NCBI GenBank assembly: GCA_029559155.1
Contig: JAKQCM010000430.1
Coordinates: 1 to 37,511 of the forward strand
DNA from: Chloroflexota bacterium
GTDB lineage: Bacteria; Chloroflexota; Anaerolineae; Promineifilales; Promineifilaceae
Direction: 5' to 3'
DNA length: 37,511 nt
Position 1 is the first letter of the stretch; each line of letters begins with the position of its first letter. Positions 24,942 through 34,238 of this stretch are shown piece by piece. Under the pieces are notes generated by a model that saw nothing but the letters and a program-made list of their open reading frames with translations, was not told the DNA's origin and searched no databases. Both the position numbers and the translations under genes were made by a program.

Positions 24942-25199
24942 AACGCTATAGCCCCGTTTACGGAGCGTTGTTTTTTAGCCTGGAGCTTTAGCTCCAGGCG
25001 CAACGGATAGCCGCCAATGACCAGCGCTAAAGCGCCGGTCTACAAAACAACGCCGGGTAAACCCGGCTTTTACGGTCTGCGCTCGTTGAAAATGGCCTTT
25101 GACATACCTGCGATTGGCTTAACTTGTAACCAATGGACTTACCGCAAAGAACGCAAAGTCTTTCTCTTTATTTTTTGCGCTTTTCACGCCCTTTGCGGT
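24942..25199. repeat. Cluster of small hairpins in a 520-base gene-free stretch
   Basis: Stems in order are AACGCT/AGCGTT (24942-24969), GCCTGGAGC/GCTCCAGGC with loop TTTA (24978-24999), GACCAGCGCT/AGCGCCGGTC with one mismatch (25019-25040), GCCGGGT/ACCCGGC (25052-25067) and the wide pair ACCGCAAAG (25141-25149)/CTTTGCGGT (25191-25199). Several share a TAAA- or TTTA-type loop. They look like nested, decayed repeat units. I see no convincing gene from 24772 to 25293; a 65-codon plus-strand frame here is made only of these repeats. Confidence 0.7.
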
Positions 25200-25237
25200 T
25201 TAACTTATTCGTGACCCTCACAAAATCCGCAAAAAAA

Positions 25238-25266
25238 GGGGCAAAAGTGTTTTAGACTTTTGCCCC
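25238..25266 (-). terminator. Rho-independent terminator after the phosphodiesterase fusion gene
   Basis: GGGGCAAAAGT (25238-25248) pairs with ACTTTTGCCCC (25256-25266) around a seven-base loop. On the minus strand it is followed by seven T. It begins 28 bases after the stop at 25294. Confidence 0.93.
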
Positions 25267-25293
25267 TGTTGGCGTCATCATGGTACGTCGGCT

Positions 25294-27339
25294 CTAGCCA
25301 GCCACAGGCTCGGCATGGGTCTGTTTCAGCCAGGTCTTGAGCTGCCGGTAAACGGCCGGCGCGCCTACCAAATCCGGCTCTGTAATGTCTAATTCGGCCG
25401 GATACAGCAGGAACGGCCGTGTCTGATACCCGCCCATCCCGCCGTGACAGCCGATCAACTCCTCGAACGCGGCTACCTCGTTGGTCTCGGCGTTGTAAAA
25501 GCTGTTGACGTAAATATCTGGCACATCAGGAAACTGGTTATAGCGCAGCAAATGGTCGCGGGCATTCGGGCCAAACCCGGCCAGCGGGTTCTGCCCTTCA
25601 ATACGGTTGTCGGCCAGGTAATAACGGCCGTTGTCCCCAATTACCACCGGTCCCTGATCTTCCGAGTGGACCATCAACCAGCCAACGCCTTCATGCGAAG
25701 CCAAACCGTGCAGCAAACCGGGGTAAACCAACTCAATCTGCTCCAATGTCGCCCGCTCTTCCAACCGCGTGCCATAAACCAGCCCCAAATTACCGGAGGC
25801 CAATACCAAAACATGCGCGCCGACTTCCAGCCCTTCATCGTGCTCATCTGGGCCCAGCTTTACTTCGCCGTCTTCAGTTTGTCCTTTGGTCACTCGTTTC
25901 AAGGCTTTGGCGGTTCGTTTGTCGTTTTGGATGGCATCGTTCACCAGCACATTCACATGCCCCCACGATTCGTTGGTTTCCATGATGCCCTGCACGTGGA
26001 ACGCTTTCGCGTACTGCTGCACCAGTTCCTGCAAATTGATGCCGTATCGCTGCTTAAAGGTTGCCCCACCACTCTGCCCATGATCCGATAAAACAACCAG
26101 GTGATACGGCCGTGGCGCATCCCTGGCCGCATGTTCCAGCCGGGCAAACTGCTCATCAAGTTTACGCAGCGTATCCAGCGCATCATACGACTCCACGCCC
26201 GAATGATGGGCGACTTCATCATAACCCACGAACGTGGCATACGCCGACGGCACGCCGGCATACATATCCCCAATCAGGGTATAAATATTCAATTCACGCA
26301 TGATAATGGTCGTGAACACGCGCAGCAGCGGGTATTTACCGCCGCGATGGCGCTTATCCAGAATAGGGTACACGTTGTTCTTGCGCGCCTGACGAAACTG
26401 CCGAATTTCCAGGATGATGTCCCAAACCATCAACAACATGGTGCGCGTCAGGTTATAAGGATTAACAAAATAAGCATAAAAATCGGTCAGATGCAGCCGG
26501 GAGATGTCTTTCATCGTGCTGGCGGTCACGCTTACAATGGGCGCGTCGCCGGACAAGAGATTGCCCCGGCTGGCGCCATTATCAACTAGCAGGCCGTTGC
26601 CGTCGGAATGTCTCTTTTCCAGAGCGGCAACCTCTTTCGGGTTGCTGGAAGCAACCACGGTTTTGCGCTGCCGGTCGTACCAGCGAAAAGCGGGGATGTT
26701 ATCGTTGTTGCCGTGCAAAATGCCGGCCTGGCTGGCCGAAGTTTGAGACGAGAGGTCGGTTTCCCATTCCACTAACTTATGATGGCCTTCGTCTAACCAA
26801 CGTTTGAGGGTGGGCGCGTACCCATCACGCATGGCTTTTTCCAGAACGGGTTCGGCCAGTCCGTCAATTTCCAAAAAAAGAAACCCGGGCACATCGGTTT
26901 TTTCTGGTTTGGCCATGCGTTTGGCGCGCCGCCTGACCACGTTACGATACCAGGAGCTGTCATCGTCGATGGTGAGGAGTGTGCTGGCGATGGTGTTTAC
27001 GGCCGTTAGCCAAAACGCCACGCCTATCGCCGCCCACAACCCATTCACCTTAAAACCCTCCACCAAAAAAGAGGCCAGCATGATAATTGCGCCGTTCATA
27101 ACCAGCGCCGCCAGCCCCAGCGTCAACACGGCAAACGGCAAAATCAGATAACTGAGCATGGGCCAGAGCAGCGCGTTTAACAGGCCGATCACCGCCGCCG
27201 CCACCAGAGCCGTCGAAAAGCTGTCTACGACCATGCCACGAAACAAAAATGTAGCCAACACCAAAGCCAACGCTTCAATAACCCAAATGACGATAATCCG
27301 AATGACCGGTCGCCTTACCCGCAGACGTTTTTGGTCCAT
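25294..27339 (-). CDS. Holin-like membrane domain fused to an alkaline-phosphatase-superfamily phosphodiesterase
   Basis: The product is 681 residues. Residues 10-125 hold four membrane segments resembling the small phage-holin superfamily IV proteins (DUF/Pfam PF04020 type). Residues 150-680 form an alkaline-phosphatase-like hydrolase of the nucleotide pyrophosphatase/phosphodiesterase kind. Metal and nucleophile positions are visible: D159 in FLEIDGLAEP, T200/S201 in SSQTSASQAG, D374 and H378 in GYDEVAHHSG, and D419/H420 in VLSDHGQ. It may hydrolyse a phosphodiester or a glycerophospho-group of a lipid or teichoic-like polymer; the side of the membrane cannot be decided here. AGGAGAAAACAGC precedes ATG 27339, 18 bases after the phospholipase-D-like gene, so the two are co-transcribed. 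A terminator follows. Confidence 0.85.
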   Translation of the reverse strand: MDQKRLRVRRPVIRIIVIWVIEALALVLATFLFRGMVVDSFSTALVAAAVIGLLNALLWPMLSYLILPFAVLTLGLAALVMNGAIIMLASFLVEGFKVNGLWAAIGVAFWLTAVNTIASTLLTIDDDSSWYRNVVRRRAKRMAKPEKTDVPGFLFLEIDGLAEPVLEKAMRDGYAPTLKRWLDEGHHKLVEWETDLSSQTSASQAGILHGNNDNIPAFRWYDRQRKTVVASSNPKEVAALEKRHSDGNGLLVDNGASRGNLLSGDAPIVSVTASTMKDISRLHLTDFYAYFVNPYNLTRTMLLMVWDIILEIRQFRQARKNNVYPILDKRHRGGKYPLLRVFTTIIMRELNIYTLIGDMYAGVPSAYATFVGYDEVAHHSGVESYDALDTLRKLDEQFARLEHAARDAPRPYHLVVLSDHGQSGGATFKQRYGINLQELVQQYAKAFHVQGIMETNESWGHVNVLVNDAIQNDKRTAKALKRVTKGQTEDGEVKLGPDEHDEGLEVGAHVLVLASGNLGLVYGTRLEERATLEQIELVYPGLLHGLASHEGVGWLMVHSEDQGPVVIGDNGRYYLADNRIEGQNPLAGFGPNARDHLLRYNQFPDVPDIYVNSFYNAETNEVAAFEELIGCHGGMGGYQTRPFLLYPAELDITEPDLVGAPAVYRQLKTWLKQTHAEPVAG

Positions 27340-27357
27340 GCTGTTTTCTCCTGATTG

Positions 27358-30300
27358 TTACGGCCGTTCCACAGCCGCTCCCCATTCCACTTCAAAAACC
27401 CGCGCAAATTCAGCAATCGCCCGCGGATCTTCGGTGGCAAGGCTGTATTCGTTTAAGCCGCCGCCTTCACCATACGCGCTGTAATGTAAATTTTGGCTGC
27501 CGATTATCAGGAGCTGGTCATCAATTAACAGCGTCTTCGGGTGCATCGCTCCCTCAAAATACCGCACCTCTACCCGATCTTCCAGCCCCAGTTCTTGCAG
27601 CCGTTCAAGGAAAGCTCGCAGGGCCACATTGTTCTCGACCCCTTCGAACGGACCCGGCTTCACCAGGATTCGTAGATGCGCGCCGTTTTGCGCCGCCTGA
27701 ATCAATCCTTCGGTATAAATGGGCGATTCATCAACTGTGCAAACATCGAACAAAATGTTCAGGTTGCAGATCATATCCAGCGCAAACTGCACATGAACCA
27801 CATCAATTGTCTCTTGCGCCGCCGCCAGCACGGCTTCCACCTGCCGGTCGGCCTGATCATGCACTCGTGAACGATACATGGAAAACGCCGTGCTGTTATC
27901 GCCGGACAAATAGAATTTTTGCACTTCCGGCACATGATCGGCCGTCGCCGAATAGTCATAACAAGTGGCTTGCCAGGGAACGCCAAATGGCGGATTCAAT
28001 TGCAGGCAGGTACGCGCATCGGCGCCTGCCCACATATCATCGAACATGCGCTGCGACGATTGGACGACTGGCCCGGTCATTTCCAGCGCAAGGTCAAAAC
28101 GGCCGCCGCCGCTGCCCGACGGGTGGTCCAGCGGTAAATGGTCATAGGTCATATTAAAACCGGCGGCTACGGCCGTTTGCCCATCCACAATCACCGTTTT
28201 CACATGGCTGTGTGGTAAATTGCCTTCATAATCGGCTACCTCTAGCCGCCAGCCCAGAGTCTCGTCTACCATTTTATCAATGCCCGCGTGGCGCAAATCG
28301 GCCAGCAGCGTCCAGAGCTGCCCGGTCGTTTCGCCCAGCGCCAGCTCCGGCGGATTGCCCAGCATGATGCGCACCGTTAACCCGCGCGGGTATTGCTCCG
28401 GATGCGCCTGCAGCTGGCGGTATAAATCGCCAACGGCCGTGGCCACCACGCTGCCCGGGCTGTCGTTGTTCAGCGGCGCATCGTACCACATGGTAGAAAA
28501 CAACACTTCATAGTTAGCGCCCCGAATCAGGTCGCCCAACACATCAAATGCGCCATTCGGCGTGGGAGCGTAAGGCAGGCCATACTCCGGTTTGGGATTC
28601 GGCGTCAGGATCAGGCGGTCATAGCGGTTCTGGCAGAAGGGCACGATGGCGTCGGGCGATTGGTAGATGCCTTCCCGGGCAACGTCATACAAAATCCGCC
28701 CAAATTTCGCCAGGTCGTCCGGGTCGCACGCATATTGAATTTGCGCGGCGTAATCCAGGCCGTTCGTACCGGACCAGGCCACATGCAAACTGCCATCGCC
28801 CGCCGCGGTTAATGCCGGCCGCGCATTGGGCGCGCTCTGGCCAATCAAGGTGGGCGGCGTCCAGCCAACGGCCGTTTTCACGCTTTCATACACCACACTG
28901 GCCGGTTGGTTCACGCCGGTGGCATTGGTCACGTAATTGCCATACCAGGCTACGTGGACCTGCCCCAAATTATCCAGCGCCAGGGCCGGACGATTCAGGC
29001 ACGGCCCGTTGGCCACAGCTTCCGCCTGCCCCTTATGCCAATACACAAGACCCAGATCGGTGCAGAAAACGGCGTGGGGCCGGCCGTTGGAGTCGGCAGT
29101 GATGGCGGGGTAACGGCCGTTTACCGTCTCGCCCACGGCCGTCCAGCCTGCGCCATCAAACTGAGCCATGCCCAATGCGCCGCTTTCATCGGCAAACACA
29201 AGCTGGAAGGCGCTGGTTAGCTGCGGCGATGAGGCGCCGCCGGGCACGCAGCCGGCGGCCGTCGCCTGCGGCGCGCCAGATACCGACCAGGCCACATAAG
29301 GCATAATGTTTGCCTCGTTGGCCCAAACCAGGAGCGCGGTGTCGCCCTGAATGGCCAACGCAGGCTGCCGGTCGCCCACCATCGGCGGACGGGCGCACAA
29401 ATTGGCCGGGGGGATGGGCGATGGCGGGTTACAGCCGCCATCCTGGCAGTAGCTCACCGTGACAACGTTATCTTGCACCCAGGCCAGATAAATACGGCCG
29501 TCATTCCCCAGCGCAATCGTCGGGTCGGTTGGCGCGCCAGCAGCCACCCGAACGGGCGGCTGCCACACCGTCTGCTGGTCGGCGGCAGACCATTGCCCGG
29601 CTTGCAGCATCAGGCCATCGGCTTGCACCCAGGCCACAGCCAGACGGCCGTCGCTGTTGGCGGTGATGGCCGGGGGCGAAGAGGGGGAAACGGCCGTCAG
29701 GTTGGCGCTTTCCAACCAATGCGTGCCGGTTGTGTTCAGGTCCAACACCGCCGACAAGCCTGAATCTTGCGGCGTCAACATATCACCCACGGCCGCCAAC
29801 ACAGGGCGGAAGAGGAGGGCGATGACCAACAGGGCAACGGCCGTGATAATCATGCGCCGCTGCCAGGATTTCAGCGACAGCGAGCGCACCGGCAAAAATG
29901 TGCCGCCTTTACCTTCCGCAAGGTTGTGGTACACATACCCCAGGCTGGCCCCGCCCAAACCTGCAAATGAAAAGAAGCCAAACAAAATCCACTCATACGG
30001 TCCGGTGGCTACTTCCCCATTCGCAATATGGAAAATAAACTGCCAGATTGTCGCCCCTAAAACGATGCCGCCCAGACCAAACCCGGCGGCGCTCCAGCGG
30101 GTGATGGCTGGAAAGCGGCGACCGGCCGTCCAAAGGCCCATGGAAATACCCATGATAAGGCCAAAAACAACCCCCACAAGGCCAAAGACAACGCCAAACA
30201 CATAAACCGGCGTAGCCGAAATATCGTAAAAAGAGAGCAAAGACACGATCAGGATGATGGGGAAGATGAGCAGACCATACCCAAAGCCAAAAGTGATCCC

Positions 30301-30573
30301 GCTGCGCCATACGTAACCCCGACGCACTTTACCCTGACCAATCGTCGGTAAGGTCGCCCCGCCCACGCTGCCGCCAAACAAACCACCCACTCCGGCAATG
30401 AAAAAGGCCAGGAGCAGCCCAAATACCAATCGGAATACCGGACTGCCGTACAAAAACCAGTTGGATGGCGTCAGCGCAAACAAGATAAAGCTGATGATAT
30501 TGCCAACCAGTAATCCCAACCCATAGGCCAGGCCGCTTAAAAGGATTTGTTTGGGGCGTGTCGTAGTTATCAT
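27358..30573 (-). CDS. Membrane protein with beta-propeller-like repeats and a phospholipase D domain
   Basis: The product is 1071 residues. Residues 10-260 contain about seven membrane segments rich in Gly. Residues 270-610 have repeats of the type PAITADSNGRPHAVF and PALTAAGDGSLHVAW, spaced as in sialidase or WD-like propellers. Residues 660-1065 carry two phospholipase D HKD motifs, H790-x-K792-x4-D797 (HVKTVIVD) and H1011-x-K1013-x4-D1018 (HPKTLLID), each followed by a GFN- or GSQN-type motif. It is therefore a PLD-superfamily phosphatidyl- or phosphodiester transferase/hydrolase, related in motif to cardiolipin synthases. The propeller between membrane and catalytic parts may bind a glycan or protein. 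Only a weak ribosome site (GGTGA) precedes ATG 30573. Its partner downstream is another predicted phosphodiesterase. Confidence 0.82.
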   Translation of the reverse strand: MITTTRPKQILLSGLAYGLGLLVGNIISFILFALTPSNWFLYGSPVFRLVFGLLLAFFIAGVGGLFGGSVGGATLPTIGQGKVRRGYVWRSGITFGFGYGLLIFPIILIVSLLSFYDISATPVYVFGVVFGLVGVVFGLIMGISMGLWTAGRRFPAITRWSAAGFGLGGIVLGATIWQFIFHIANGEVATGPYEWILFGFFSFAGLGGASLGYVYHNLAEGKGGTFLPVRSLSLKSWQRRMIITAVALLVIALLFRPVLAAVGDMLTPQDSGLSAVLDLNTTGTHWLESANLTAVSPSSPPAITANSDGRLAVAWVQADGLMLQAGQWSAADQQTVWQPPVRVAAGAPTDPTIALGNDGRIYLAWVQDNVVTVSYCQDGGCNPPSPIPPANLCARPPMVGDRQPALAIQGDTALLVWANEANIMPYVAWSVSGAPQATAAGCVPGGASSPQLTSAFQLVFADESGALGMAQFDGAGWTAVGETVNGRYPAITADSNGRPHAVFCTDLGLVYWHKGQAEAVANGPCLNRPALALDNLGQVHVAWYGNYVTNATGVNQPASVVYESVKTAVGWTPPTLIGQSAPNARPALTAAGDGSLHVAWSGTNGLDYAAQIQYACDPDDLAKFGRILYDVAREGIYQSPDAIVPFCQNRYDRLILTPNPKPEYGLPYAPTPNGAFDVLGDLIRGANYEVLFSTMWYDAPLNNDSPGSVVATAVGDLYRQLQAHPEQYPRGLTVRIMLGNPPELALGETTGQLWTLLADLRHAGIDKMVDETLGWRLEVADYEGNLPHSHVKTVIVDGQTAVAAGFNMTYDHLPLDHPSGSGGGRFDLALEMTGPVVQSSQRMFDDMWAGADARTCLQLNPPFGVPWQATCYDYSATADHVPEVQKFYLSGDNSTAFSMYRSRVHDQADRQVEAVLAAAQETIDVVHVQFALDMICNLNILFDVCTVDESPIYTEGLIQAAQNGAHLRILVKPGPFEGVENNVALRAFLERLQELGLEDRVEVRYFEGAMHPKTLLIDDQLLIIGSQNLHYSAYGEGGGLNEYSLATEDPRAIAEFARVFEVEWGAAVERP

Positions 30574-30605
30574 TCGATTTCACCAGATTAATTTGGGCCT
30601 TTATA

Positions 30606-30637
30606 AAAGAAGAGCGACTGGTTGATCGCTCTTCTTT
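30606..30637 (-). terminator. Rho-independent terminator after the META-domain lipoprotein gene
   Basis: AAAGAAGAGCGA (30606-30617) pairs with TCGCTCTTCTTT (30626-30637) around an eight-base loop. TTTTATAAA follows on the minus strand. It lies 40 bases past the stop at 30678 and before the PLD gene start, so the two genes are probably separate units. Confidence 0.85.
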
Positions 30638-30677
30638 CATAAACTGCTAAATGGTCGAATTACCTGCTAGAACAAGA

Positions 30678-33392
30678 CTACGGGACCAGCAAATTGATCA
30701 CACCGCTTGTCCCATCGGCTAAAGTATAAAACAATTGCCCGGCTGTTACCACAGATGTACTGTTCACCAATTCTGATCCCCACTGATAACCGGTGAGGGA
30801 TTCCAGAGCGGCCAGGTAGGCCTGTTCTTGCTGCATGGTGGCTTCTTCGCAGGCCATGCGGGTGGTGACGATCGGGCCGACGGTGAAGAAGTCTCTCACG
30901 GCCGTCATCGCGCCCGAGTAGGTATTGCAGCCAGCAGACCCGGTAACTTCCGTCTCGCCGAACACGGCCGTGATGGTTGTCCCTTCCAATACCGGCTGTT
31001 CAGCCCCTACCGGGCCAAAAGACACAACCTGGAACTCGATGCCTGTGGCGCTGGAAACCGGCAAATTTGCTTCCGGCGTATCGCCGCCGCCGGCGACCGA
31101 TTGGGCGGTAAAGCGCAGCGTGCCGCTGTCGAAGGCCATGTCCATGAACAAGTCGCCATCCTGGAAGAAGTAGATGGCGGCATTGCTCAGGTTCGCCACA
31201 AACTGGTCGCCCAGCGAATCTTCGGGGCAGGCGGCCAGGGTTGTCGGGCCAGGAATAATGCTAAGCGCGCTGCCATCGGTGGTGTAAGAAGCCACGACGT
31301 TGTTGCAGTCTGCTTTGATGGCGGCCGTGCCATCGACATTGAAGGTGATGGTGTAGCGGGTGGGGTCATTAACGGCCGTTTGTTCCACCGGCGTCGTCAG
31401 CGAAACCCACTGCCAGGTCGTGCCTGTCAGCAGCGGCGATAGGGGCGGCGCTTCCACCACCGGCACGTTGTCGGCGTTCACCGCTTCGACAAAAGTGGCC
31501 GATACCCACACCTGTCCATCCGACAGGTTGGGCGCGTCGATCACCCACCATTGGCCGTCGGCGCTGCGGCCGATAATCGCGCCGCTATCGCCAAAGGGAG
31601 CCGTGCCCACATAGGGATAATCGGTTCCCGGACCGGTGCGCAGGAAGATGCCATCCGGAGCAATCACGGTAGCCACGGCTTCGCCGTCTGTTGGCGCAGG
31701 TAGGTCCACGGTTTGCTGCGCGGCAAAACGCAGCGTGCCGCTTTCGGCAATCATGTCCATGAACAGATCGCCATTGCGGAAGAAGTAGATGGCCGCGTTG
31801 CTCAGGTTGGCCACAAACTGGTCGCCCAGCGAATCTTCGGGGCAGGCGGCCAGGGTGCTCGGCCCAGGCAAAATGCTCAGGCTGCCGCCGTCGGCGGTGT
31901 AGCTGGCGACCACGTTGTTGCAGTCGGCTTTGATGGCGGCTGTGCCGTCATCGTTGAAGGTGATGGTGTAGCGGGTGGGGTCGGAAACGGCCGTTTGTTC
32001 CACCGGCGTCGTCAGCGACACCCACTGCCAGGTCGTGCCCGTCAATTTGGGCGTCAGTTCCGTGGGGAAAGTCAGCGATTGGACCAGGGCATCCAAAGCC
32101 GCCAGGTCGGGCGTCCAGCCGGTGGTGGGCAGGGCGTTCAGGGTGTCTTTGGTGGTCTGCAAATAGGCGGCGTAGCTGTCGGCAGTGGCGACCTGGGTAT
32201 TAACTTCTTCCGGCACATCGGCCAGGGTGTTGGGCAAGCTTTCGGTCGCTACCGGCCAGATCAACGAGACGTAGAAGACGCCATTACTGGTCAGGCCCTG
32301 GTAATAGTAGCTCATGGTTTCGTTGGTCAATGGGCTAACGTCTAAACGGAAGGGCCAGTCGGATACGTAACGCACGCCGCTGCCCACGCCAAAGTTCAGA
32401 TCGGCAAACTGCACCCAACGGTCCATCTCGCTCATGGGCGGCGGCAGGATGGGCATAGTGCCGGTCGGCGGTTCGGTGCGTCCTTCGGCCTGGGCGATGA
32501 GGGTTTGCAAACTGGCCAGTTGGTCGGCGACGATGGCGCTGCCGGTGGCGGTGTACATATCGGCGTAAGCCTGCGCGGGGAAGATGTAGAGGCGACGGCC
32601 GTTATTGGCAATGGCTTCTTCCGGCGTTTCCCCATCAAACGTTAATACGATGTGCGGCGGCATTCCCTGGAATCCTGGGCCTTCGACGACCGGGCTGCCG
32701 GGTTGGACCACCCAGCTAAAGGAATTGGCCAGCCCTTGCAGGTTCATCTGGATGGTTTCGGCGGGGATGGCTTCGATTTCCGCCTCACCGGCGGCGGGCA
32801 CGGCCGCGTTGCGGAAATAATCCAGCGGGCCGCCATCGGCCCAGCCCAATACCAGGACGCTGCCGTTTTCTTCCAGGCGATACGTCTGCGGAACACCGAA
32901 CATCATCAGCATGGCGTCAGCCAATGAGTCTGGCGGGCAGGCGGCCCTGGTCATCAGTCCCAGCTCCATGTAAATCGCGTCAGGGCTGGTGGTGGCGTAT
33001 TGCCCGGCGGCGCTGTTGCAATCTACCTGGGCGTTAAAGGTACCGTCGGCGTTGAACAGCAGGGTGTAGGCTTCAGGGTTGGGCACAGCGATGGCATCCA
33101 CCTGCGCGAAATTGGGGGCGCGGCGTTCCCACTCCCAGGTGATGTCGATGAGTTGCGCGTCGGCGACGTGGCTCATGGCCGCCAGCGGCGAGGCCGGCGT
33201 CGGTTCAAGGGTGGGTTCCGGTGTGGGCGGTACTTCTGTAGGTGGTACTTCGGTGGGTGGGATTTCGGTGGGCGGTACGGCCGTTGGCGGTACTTCGGTG
33301 GGTGGGATGGGGGTTGGCGTGGCTTCTTGCCCGCCGCAAGCGGCCAGCGCCAATAACAGAGCCAGCAAGAGTATGTAACCTAATTTTTTCAT
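30678..33392 (-). CDS. Multi-META-domain lipoprotein with an SH3b domain
   Basis: The product is 904 residues. The signal ends in LALAAC (Cys19), then a Pro/Thr/Glu linker of PPTEVPPT units to about residue 68. Four META/HslJ-like domains follow: about 78-225, 449-570, 652-780 and 785-904. The second and third begin LTGTTWQWVSLTTPVEQ and share the CNNVVASYT and TLAACPEDSLGDQFV motifs. A bacterial SH3 domain lies between them (about 574-637, IFLRTGPGTDYPYVG). Residues 225-445 form a separate unassigned region. The role is probably at the cell surface, in binding or envelope stress; no catalytic site is seen. ATG 33392 has GGAG upstream. Domains 2 and 3 are recent copies at DNA level. Confidence 0.85.
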   Translation of the reverse strand: MKKLGYILLLALLLALAACGGQEATPTPIPPTEVPPTAVPPTEIPPTEVPPTEVPPTPEPTLEPTPASPLAAMSHVADAQLIDITWEWERRAPNFAQVDAIAVPNPEAYTLLFNADGTFNAQVDCNSAAGQYATTSPDAIYMELGLMTRAACPPDSLADAMLMMFGVPQTYRLEENGSVLVLGWADGGPLDYFRNAAVPAAGEAEIEAIPAETIQMNLQGLANSFSWVVQPGSPVVEGPGFQGMPPHIVLTFDGETPEEAIANNGRRLYIFPAQAYADMYTATGSAIVADQLASLQTLIAQAEGRTEPPTGTMPILPPPMSEMDRWVQFADLNFGVGSGVRYVSDWPFRLDVSPLTNETMSYYYQGLTSNGVFYVSLIWPVATESLPNTLADVPEEVNTQVATADSYAAYLQTTKDTLNALPTTGWTPDLAALDALVQSLTFPTELTPKLTGTTWQWVSLTTPVEQTAVSDPTRYTITFNDDGTAAIKADCNNVVASYTADGGSLSILPGPSTLAACPEDSLGDQFVANLSNAAIYFFRNGDLFMDMIAESGTLRFAAQQTVDLPAPTDGEAVATVIAPDGIFLRTGPGTDYPYVGTAPFGDSGAIIGRSADGQWWVIDAPNLSDGQVWVSATFVEAVNADNVPVVEAPPLSPLLTGTTWQWVSLTTPVEQTAVNDPTRYTITFNVDGTAAIKADCNNVVASYTTDGSALSIIPGPTTLAACPEDSLGDQFVANLSNAAIYFFQDGDLFMDMAFDSGTLRFTAQSVAGGGDTPEANLPVSSATGIEFQVVSFGPVGAEQPVLEGTTITAVFGETEVTGSAGCNTYSGAMTAVRDFFTVGPIVTTRMACEEATMQQEQAYLAALESLTGYQWGSELVNSTSVVTAGQLFYTLADGTSGVINLLVP
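31111..31430. repeat. Internal duplication, downstream copy (META domain 3)
   Basis: About 320 bases match 31726-32045 at an offset of exactly 615 bases (205 codons), with high but incomplete identity by eye. The reading frame is kept, so this is an in-frame domain duplication. Confidence 0.85.
31726..32045. repeat. Internal duplication, upstream copy (META domain 2)
   Basis: This is the partner of 31111-31430. Both copies contain the ACGGCCGT octamer at the same place (31372 and 31987), so that octamer predates the duplication or was copied with it. Confidence 0.85.
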
Positions 33393-33603
33393 ATCAGTCT
33401 CCTCAATGATTATCTTCCGATTGACATGCTTGCCTGAAGCCGCGAACGGCCGTCTGGCGCAGCAGCGAGCGATAATAACGTACCTTGTGTGGCGGCTCAA
33501 TGATTGGAGCTTGTTTTATAAGGAAGTCATCACAATTAACTGCTCTGGCGCGTGAATTTAAGAGGCGGGAGGTGGGGTGTGGGGGAACGGCCGTCTGGCA
33601 AAA

Positions 33604-33642
33604 AAAGCCCGGCACACTGTTCCAGCCATTGCGCCGGGCTTT
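33604..33642 (-). terminator. Rho-independent terminator after the second DUF1269 gene
   Basis: AAAGCCCGGC (33604-33613) pairs with GCCGGGCTTT (33633-33642). On the minus strand it is followed by seven T. It lies about 43 bases past the stop at 33685. Between it and the META gene start (33393-33603) no gene is seen; that stretch should hold the META gene promoter. Confidence 0.9.
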
Positions 33643-33684
33643 CTTTTACGGCTAACCTTGAGCGATTTCAGGACGGGTCAAACA

Positions 33685-34185
33685 TCACGCATCCTCAAGT
33701 CCATCAGTGCCAAACGCCTCGCGCAGTTTGGCCTCGCCCTCTTTGGAAAGCGACGTTTGCAGCACTTTCGCGTTAAAAGATGACAGTTCCGGCAGAACTT
33801 TATCTGCTCTAGCCTTGATCACCAGCAAAAACAAGGCTGCCTGCCCTGGGGCAATCGACTGCGACACGTCTTTCAGAAAATTATCGTCAATCCCGACATC
33901 GGTGAACCTGGCGTTTAACGCGCCGCCCACCGCGCCCGCCGCCAGCCCCAGCCAGGGCGCAATGAAAATGGTCCCGATCAGCAGTCCCCAAAATGCGCCG
34001 CCCAATGCCCCTCGGCCTACCAGACGGTCAAGCTGCTTTATCTTGGCCTTGCCTTTCATGTCGCGCACGACAATGGCCGCATCTTCCAGGAAAATCAACT
34101 CCTGTTTCTGCAATTCCAGCAATTTATCGCGCATTTGGGCGGCGCTTTCTTCATTTTCTAAAACCAAAACGATCATCTCAGTCAT
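33685..34185 (-). CDS. DUF1269 family membrane-associated protein, second copy
   Basis: The product is 166 residues. It has the same plan as the protein at 7877-8446: an alpha/beta start (MIVLVLENEESAAQMRDKL), a basic stretch (KGKAKIKQLDRLVGRG), a Gly/Ala-rich hydrophobic hairpin (GAFWGLLIGTIFIAPWLGLAAGAVGGAL) and a C-terminal part with SIAPGQAALFLLV. It lacks the Ser/Gly-rich N-terminal extension of its paralogue. I chose ATG 34185, with AGGAG upstream; the frame reaches 34239, but that portion is not family-like. It follows two 60-bp hairpin elements and the P-type ATPase gene. Function is unknown. Confidence 0.85.
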   Translation of the reverse strand: MTEMIVLVLENEESAAQMRDKLLELQKQELIFLEDAAIVVRDMKGKAKIKQLDRLVGRGALGGAFWGLLIGTIFIAPWLGLAAGAVGGALNARFTDVGIDDNFLKDVSQSIAPGQAALFLLVIKARADKVLPELSSFNAKVLQTSLSKEGEAKLREAFGTDGLEDA

Positions 34186-34238
34186 AACTCGTCTCCTTTT
34201 TATCTGTGACCAGCCATAAAAATTGATTTGTAACCACA

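Noticed and set aside
25017..25214. Plus-strand frame of 65 codons in the gene-free stretch
   Set aside because: It is composed of the hairpin repeats and the ACCGCAAAG/CTTTGCGGT pair, so it is repeat translation rather than a gene.
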